Translations under genes and position numbers: made by a program
Notes under the pieces: model-generated
Told to the model about the DNA's origin: nothing
Seen by the model: the letters and a program-made list of their open reading frames with translations, nothing else
Databases searched by the model: none
In this document: piece after piece, positions 59,296-64,000 of the stretch
Numbering within the stretch: the first letter of the stretch is position 1
Layout: each line of letters begins with the position of its first letter
Assembly: GCF_900116445.1 (NCBI RefSeq)
Contig: NZ_FPBH01000014.1
Location: 124,001 to 188,000 of the forward strand
Direction: 5' to 3'
Origin: Paraburkholderia aspalathi
GTDB lineage: Bacteria > Pseudomonadota > Gammaproteobacteria > Burkholderiales > Burkholderiaceae
DNA: 64,000 nucleotides

Positions 59296-61879
59296 TCTGC
59301 TCGCCTCCGATCAACGCCAGCTTCGCCTTCAGGAGCCCGGGGTCCAGCACCATGCGCAACTCGGTCAGCGAGCGGCGCTGCAAATCCGCTTCGGCCTGGA
59401 TATCCGTGAGCAGGCGGTCGAAGTCGGCGGGATGGTCCGCCTTTAGTTGCGTATAGATGCGCATGCCTTGTTGCGCGGAGGACTGTGCATCGGAAAGCAA
59501 ACGCGCCTCGCTGCGAAAGCCGGGCGAAATTCCCGCTTCCAGCCGCTGCGTGCCGCCGATGGGGCCGCTCGCCCGATATTGTTTCCACAGGCTCTGCGCA
59601 CGCAGCATCAAATCCTGGGCGCGCGCCAACGCTTTATCGTGCAACGCGGCGACGTCTTTCTGGATCGATTGCACGAACCACACGTCCGCCACCGGATCGA
59701 GACTGGCGTAGAACGACAGCAGGCGCTCGTCATAATCCTTGCCGCCGCGCGTCTTCTGCAAGTCGGCGAACTGGTCAAGCTGCGCTTTCTTGTGCGCCAG
59801 TTCTGTGGCGATCACGTCGGACCACGGCCCTGCAGGCATGGCCTGCAAATCCGCCAGCGCCTGCTGGGTGTCGCCGCGCTGCCAGGCGGCACTCGCATCG
59901 TTATGACGCTGGATAACGTCCGTGGACGGCAAACGGCTTGCCGACAACTGCTGAAACTGCGCCTGAAACGGCGGCGTGTTGAAACGCACCGTCTTCAGCA
60001 AGGCGAGCAATGGCGTCAATTGACGGCTGAGCGCCGCGTTCAGCACATCGGTGTAGTGGCGCAAATCTTCCCGCACACGATCGAGGCCGGCGAGGCGCGG
60101 ATAGCGCTGCGCGTAATCGTCGAGCACGGCAGGCAGCGCGTCGGGTTTGTCGCGCCCGAGTTCGGTACGAATGGTGCCGTTCAGGCGGTCGATGGCGGCG
60201 AGATAGACCGAGTCGTCGCTTTCCAGTTTGCGCAGATGGCTCAGCGCCCTCGCGTACGGTTCCGCAAAAACGGGCACATACGAGGCGATGCGGTCGAGCG
60301 CGCGCTGATGGCTCCTGGCGTCATCGTCCCAGCGTTGCAGCAGGCCGCTGATGGTCGCCTCGTCGGCGTACATGCGAATGGGTGCGTCCACCCCGCCGCG
60401 TCCCGCCACGAAGCGTTCCAGATCGCCCACCCACTGCAATTCGCCGACCAGAGAAGTGGCGTCCGCATTGTTCGCACTCAACGCTCTCATCTCCTTGAGC
60501 AGCGTGTCGGCCTGGTCGAACTGCGCTTTTTGCAGCGTATTCAGCCAGTCGGGGAGCTTCGCCTTCAGTAGCGCCTCGCTTGCCAGCGCGCTCACTTTCG
60601 TGTCGGCGGGGTGCTTCTCCAGATAGCCGTTTGCCGCGGTCACCGCGCTGGTGTAGTCGCCGCTCGCCAGCAGGTTTCGCAATTCGCGCTCCGACGAGCC
60701 GCGCAAGTAGAGCGTCAGCGCAATGGCCACCAGAATGACGAAGGCCGCGCCACTCCACCACACCGCGCGACGCGACATGGTGTGATCACCGCCCGCAAAG
60801 GCCTTGCTGAGTTCTCCCGCGAGCAGACGCCAACGCTGCGGCCGGCTCTTTGCTGCGTTCGTGCCATGAGCGCCGTTTGCGCTTTGCTTGTCATGCGTGC
60901 CGTTCGCTCTGTTTGTGCCGTTCGTGCCACTCGTACCGTTCGGACCGCCTGTCAGCGTGTCGCGCTTCGCGTGCGCAGATGCGGCCTGCGCCGCTTCGTT
61001 GACTTCGTCTTCGCGTTGTAGCCCCGGGTCCACGCAAAAGATATCGAGGAACGAATGTGCGGCGCCGACGAACGTGGTCTTGTCGGCATCGACAGCCTCG
61101 TCGGCAACGGGATTGAGGAATAGCTGGGTCACGGTCGGCTCGACTTCAGGGGGTTTCTGCAGCGTCACCCTGTAGACGAAGTGGTCGCCGCCAAATGCAA
61201 GGAGGTCCCCCTCCACAAGCGGCACCGCGGTCTCGTCGAGCCGTTTTCCGCCGACGAATGTGCCGTTGGTGCTGCCTAGATCTTCGAGGTAGAGCTCACC
61301 GCCCTTCAGAAAGATGTGGGCATGACGCCGTGAGATGTAGTTGACCTGATGCGGATAGCGATCCTTGTAGCGCGAGAAAACCTCGTCCGCCTTGCTGATG
61401 AGAAAGGGGAACGCCTGCACGTCGATCGGCTGAAGCTCGAGGTCGTCGCGCTGCGGCACCAGCAGCAGGCCGGGTGCAGGCGCCGTACGTGCGACGACGA
61501 TCCGCGCGCGCGGCTCGATACTCACGCGATAGCAAAGCTCGCCGCCGAAGCACAATTCGTCGCCGGCACGCAGCCGCGCGGGGGCTTGCCGCACCGCATT
61601 ACCGTTGAGCGTCGTGCCGTTCTTGCTGCCGAGATCGGCGACATAAACGGCGCCGTGCTCCGTGAAAACCCGCGCATGACGGCGCGACAGGCGGGTAATA
61701 CGTTCGGCGGGATATTCGGAAAATGGCGCTTCGCTGCGACCGATCGCGAACAGGTTGTCGACGATCCGGATTGCGTCGAGTGCGGGACGCTGCGCGGACG
61801 CAACCGGCGACAGCACCACGTCGAACGCGGTGTCCTGTGTCGCGCGCATCTCAGCAATCGGGGCTTCGCCGGCGGTCAT
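59273..61879 (-). CDS. Double-FHA transmembrane protein of the export locus
   Basis: The protein has 868 residues. FHA 1 (about 40-115) is canonical, with Gly47-Arg48, 'SRRHARVF' and 'SKNGT'. FHA 2 (about 155-235) keeps 'SRRHAHIF' and 'STNGT' but lacks the Gly-Arg start. A Gly/Asn/Thr-rich linker (about 310-345) leads to one membrane helix (about 372-393) and a periplasmic region of about 475 residues, helical and TPR-like, which I do not recognise. FHA domains bind phosphothreonine, so it should read a kinase signal on the inside and pass it to the periplasmic part. It fits with the PP2C phosphatase at 48159-48929. Confidence 0.88.
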   Translation of the reverse strand: MTAGEAPIAEMRATQDTAFDVVLSPVASAQRPALDAIRIVDNLFAIGRSEAPFSEYPAERITRLSRRHARVFTEHGAVYVADLGSKNGTTLNGNAVRQAPARLRAGDELCFGGELCYRVSIEPRARIVVARTAPAPGLLLVPQRDDLELQPIDVQAFPFLISKADEVFSRYKDRYPHQVNYISRRHAHIFLKGGELYLEDLGSTNGTFVGGKRLDETAVPLVEGDLLAFGGDHFVYRVTLQKPPEVEPTVTQLFLNPVADEAVDADKTTFVGAAHSFLDIFCVDPGLQREDEVNEAAQAASAHAKRDTLTGGPNGTSGTNGTNRANGTHDKQSANGAHGTNAAKSRPQRWRLLAGELSKAFAGGDHTMSRRAVWWSGAAFVILVAIALTLYLRGSSERELRNLLASGDYTSAVTAANGYLEKHPADTKVSALASEALLKAKLPDWLNTLQKAQFDQADTLLKEMRALSANNADATSLVGELQWVGDLERFVAGRGGVDAPIRMYADEATISGLLQRWDDDARSHQRALDRIASYVPVFAEPYARALSHLRKLESDDSVYLAAIDRLNGTIRTELGRDKPDALPAVLDDYAQRYPRLAGLDRVREDLRHYTDVLNAALSRQLTPLLALLKTVRFNTPPFQAQFQQLSASRLPSTDVIQRHNDASAAWQRGDTQQALADLQAMPAGPWSDVIATELAHKKAQLDQFADLQKTRGGKDYDERLLSFYASLDPVADVWFVQSIQKDVAALHDKALARAQDLMLRAQSLWKQYRASGPIGGTQRLEAGISPGFRSEARLLSDAQSSAQQGMRIYTQLKADHPADFDRLLTDIQAEADLQRRSLTELRMVLDPGLLKAKLALIGGEQSEARQSP

Positions 61880-62109
61880 TTTATCTGGATCACTAATCGT
61901 TTACCCGCTGCGGCGAGAGCGCAACGGGAACGGAAAGAAGAACTACGGCGAATTTCGAATGTTTTTAGTGAGCCGGGCAAAACCGGTCTCCTTACAAATT
62001 TTAAGTCACGCATGGCAAGTGTCAATTTTCTGATCGTCGGTTGAAAAGGCCATTCATGCGTCATATGCAGCCGAATTGCGCCACGCCACGCGTCATGCCT
62101 CGGATTAGC
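61880..62109. other. 230-base spacer between the FHA and outer membrane factor genes
   Basis: Locally AT-rich around 61950-62030. It is probably the promoter of the FHA-HlyD-PpiC-ABC-activator run. I looked for a sigma-54 element on the minus strand and found none with correct GG/GC spacing. No gene is present. Confidence 0.4.
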
Positions 62110-63522
62110 TCAGTGTTCCTTTACTTCCGCTTGCACATCCACGCTCGGCCAACCGCCGCCCAGCGCCTTATAAAGCAACACCGTGTCGGACAGAATCAAC
62201 TGGTGGTTAGCGAGCAGGTCCTGCTGCGCTTGCAGCAAGGTCCGTTCAGTTTCGAAGACTTCCAGCTGCGACACCACGCCGAGGCGCAGTTGCGACTGAA
62301 TCTGATCGGCGACGATCTGTAAGCGCGATACCTGCTGCTGCAATTCCACCCGCTGTTCCTTGTGCGAATTCAGATTGACCAGCGCGTTCTCCACTTCCTC
62401 GAACGCACCCATGACAGCCACGCGGTACTGTTGTTCGGCAACCGTCGACTGCGCTTTCGTGACCTTCACGTGAGCCCGCACGCCGGGGTCGAGCAGTGGA
62501 ATGTTGATGCTGGGCATGAATCCGTAGGTGAACGACTTCAGCAAATCGGTCAGCGCGAAACTCGCCGTGCCGCCGTGGCCAGTGAGACTGATGGTGGGCA
62601 ATTGCGCGAGCTTGGCCTGGCCGACCAGATCGTAGGCTTCCAGCACTCTGAACTCGGCCGCCACCACGTCAGGCCGGCGCGCAAGGAGTTGCGCAGGCAA
62701 GCCGTCCGGCACCGCGGGCAGTTGTACGCGTTGCTGCAAATGTCCTTTAGGCAACTGGAACTCGCCCGCCGGCACGCCAAGCAGCGTGCACAACGCGTTG
62801 TTCGCGACAGCGCGCGAGCGGCGCAGTTCGAGTAACTGATTGGTTAGACGGTTGATCTCGGCCTGTTGGCGCAATACCTGAGTCTGCGGCACGAGACCGT
62901 TGCGGCGTTGGCCGTCGTAGATCGTGAGAATCTGCCGGTTCGTGACCAGCGTTTGTTGCTGCTGGTCGATCTGGTCGTCGAATTGCAGGATCTGAAAGTA
63001 GGTACTCGAGACGTTCGCCACCAGTTCCAGATAACCGGCGCGCCAATCCGCTTCGCTGGCGTGGAACTCGGCCTTTTGCGCCTGCACGCCCTTCTCCACT
63101 TTGCCCCAGATATCGATGTCCCAGTTCACCTGCGTCGCGACGTTGTACTGCTTGGCAAACGTCTGACCGGTACTCTTTTCGAAATCGGCGCCGGCGCCGA
63201 GATCCATGGTCGGCAATGCGCCGGCTTTGGCTTCGCCGATTTGCGTGGAGGCCACGTCGATACGTGCGGCCAGCACCTTGATATCGAAGTTGTTCGCGAT
63301 TGCCTTAGCGATCAGCGTGTCCAGATACGGATCGTGGAAGCCTTTCCACCAGTCCGGCTCGATGGTCGCGGCCGCCGATACCGGCGAGCCTTTCTGATCG
63401 GACCACGAGGCCTTGGCGGGCGTATCCGGCCGCTTGTAGTCGGGCATGCTGACATCGACACACGCACTCAGCGACAGTGCGCAGACTGTCGCGGCGCAGA
63501 GTCCGCGCAGCGCCGTGGCCAT
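62110..63522 (-). CDS. TolC-like outer membrane factor (NodT/OprM lipoprotein type)
   Basis: The protein has about 470 residues from the ATG at 63522, where a lipoprotein signal ends at 'LSLSAC' (lipobox). The frame runs to 63633, and a GTG at 63615 has GGAGA upstream, so the N-terminus is uncertain. The OMF repeats are clear: 'PDWWKGFHDPYLDTLIAKAIANNFDIKVLAARID', 'LARRPDVVAAEF' and 'FTYGFMPSINIPLLDPG', with heptad-rich helices between. It provides the outer membrane channel. It is in the same orientation as the HlyD/ABC genes and next to them, completing a three-part exporter. Confidence 0.92.
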   Translation of the reverse strand: MATALRGLCAATVCALSLSACVDVSMPDYKRPDTPAKASWSDQKGSPVSAAATIEPDWWKGFHDPYLDTLIAKAIANNFDIKVLAARIDVASTQIGEAKAGALPTMDLGAGADFEKSTGQTFAKQYNVATQVNWDIDIWGKVEKGVQAQKAEFHASEADWRAGYLELVANVSSTYFQILQFDDQIDQQQQTLVTNRQILTIYDGQRRNGLVPQTQVLRQQAEINRLTNQLLELRRSRAVANNALCTLLGVPAGEFQLPKGHLQQRVQLPAVPDGLPAQLLARRPDVVAAEFRVLEAYDLVGQAKLAQLPTISLTGHGGTASFALTDLLKSFTYGFMPSINIPLLDPGVRAHVKVTKAQSTVAEQQYRVAVMGAFEEVENALVNLNSHKEQRVELQQQVSRLQIVADQIQSQLRLGVVSQLEVFETERTLLQAQQDLLANHQLILSDTVLLYKALGGGWPSVDVQAEVKEH

Positions 63523-63812
63523 GTGGCTCGCACTCGCCGGCCGGCGGCCGGGACAGCACCGCGCTGTGGCGTTGAAAAAGCGCTGACGAACCATTGAATC
63601 AAGCAACGCTGACACGATTGTCTCCGATGACACCCGCTACGCTGCACGAGAAGAACGCGCTATTTAAGTAAAGCATGTCCTGCCCGGCTTCACCATTGAA
63701 GCAGTGCAAGAAGGTCGGCGCGGGGATCGAGCGGTGACGCTGGGGTCGTGTGGAAAGAACGATTGGATGCGAATTCTTTTTGACGCGCTGGGGTTGCCCG
63801 AGCTTGCGCGTC

Positions 63813-63838
63813 CCGCGGAGGCCTGAGAGCCTCCGCGG
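63813..63838. terminator. 9-bp perfect stem after precursor 2
   Basis: CCGCGGAGG and CCTCCGCGG pair around CCTGAGAG, 14 bases past the stop of the partial gene (minus strand). No T-run follows. It may limit readthrough from the peptide gene into the outer membrane factor gene, as is common for abundantly expressed peptide genes. Confidence 0.5.
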
Positions 63839-63851
63839 CGGCCTGCGCCGT

Positions 63852-64000
63852 TCAATACACGTTGATGTTGTTGCTCGAGGTCACGTGCGGGTCGATCGTG
63901 GTGGTGACACCGGCGACGAACGCTGCGTTGTTGCCGTTGGCGTTCTGGATGTTCATTTCGTTGCTGATCAACTGCGTGGCGCTGACGCTCTTGCTGTTGT
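63852..64000 (-). CDS. Partial second Asn-rich small protein, probable precursor 2 of the export system
   Basis: The minus-strand frame is open to the window edge and ends with a stop at 63852-63854. The 48 visible residues end '...VTSSNNINVY', and earlier show 'SATQLISNEMNIQNANGNN'. The Asn-rich text with 'NINV' resembles the tail of precursor 1 ('NTGANSNINVSPD') and has no Cys. The leader lies outside the window, so a double-glycine motif cannot be checked. It is immediately upstream of the outer membrane factor in the same direction, separated by a hairpin. It is shorter than the usual ORF cut-off but supported by continuous coding text. Confidence 0.6.
   Translation of the reverse strand, partial: NSKSVSATQLISNEMNIQNANGNNAAFVAGVTTTIDPHVTSSNNINVY

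Noticed and set aside
63634..63851. Possible sigma-54 element upstream of the outer membrane factor (CGCCGACCTTCTTGCA on the minus strand)
   Set aside because: The -12 half matches, but the essential GG at -24 is missing, so I do not call it.
63664..63855. 63-codon minus-strand frame after precursor 2
   Set aside because: It overlaps the stem-loop and the stop of precursor 2 in another frame and shows no coding signal.

Overview
The window looks like a piece of a Burkholderia-group (probably Paraburkholderia) replicon. The DNA is GC-rich with strong third-position GC bias. The gene content is typical of that group: a DUF4148 protein, a gram-negative porin of the Burkholderiales type, a class A beta-lactamase divergent from an AmpR/PenR-type LysR gene, TctD/TctE-type two-component pairs, and aromatic-acid catabolism. 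I saw no rRNA, tRNA, CRISPR array or complete insertion sequence. Genus is an inference from gene content only.

Layout. 1-5.7 kb: the 3' end of a TonB-dependent receptor, a LysR/MFS (DHA2) divergent pair, and a metabolite:H+ symporter with a small unknown protein. 5.9-14.3 kb: a chemoreceptor, an iron-type alcohol dehydrogenase, a collagen-like repeat lipoprotein, an ICMT-like membrane protein, a degenerate EAL protein and a transposase fragment. 14.3-23.2 kb: two paralogous TctDE-type two-component systems in mirror order, facing an SsuA/TauA-like ABC importer. 23.3-25.4 kb: small secreted proteins and a lone squalene/phytoene-synthase-like enzyme. 25.5-35.1 kb: a complete ferulate module (surface tannase/feruloyl esterase, porin, AAHS-type MFS, feruloyl-CoA synthase, hydratase/lyase, vanillin dehydrogenase) with a MarR regulator and two copies of one operator. 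35.5-37.4 kb: a double KaiC-like ATPase and a lone receiver. 37.4-41.7 kb: an MFS/CoA-transferase/citryl-CoA-lyase-like operon with an IclR regulator. 42-46.6 kb: a TehA-like channel, a possible Barnase-fold (MuF-C-like) domain protein, a DUF4126 protein, and the beta-lactamase and its regulator.

46.6-64 kb holds what I consider the most interesting system, a regulated peptide-export locus. On the minus strand lie, in transcription order, a second peptide gene (only its 3' end is in the window), a TolC/NodT-type outer membrane factor, a double-FHA membrane protein, an HlyD adaptor, a cytoplasmic SurA/PpiC-like isomerase, a 1018-residue exporter (two cNMP-like domains, C39 double-glycine peptidase, ABC transporter), and a sigma-54 activator. 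Some 6 kb away is a 95-residue peptide with a textbook double-glycine leader, followed 5 bases later by a PP2C phosphatase. Divergent from them is an LRAT/NC-domain protein with a small partner. Both divergent units have good sigma-54 -24/-12 elements, which ties them to the activator encoded with the exporter. FHA plus PP2C implies threonine-phosphorylation control, although no Ser/Thr kinase is in the window. Four unrelated-looking genes (GNAT, azoreductase-like, MocR, NmrA-like) sit between the two halves.

All functional calls come from reading motifs and recalling families. No searches were run.
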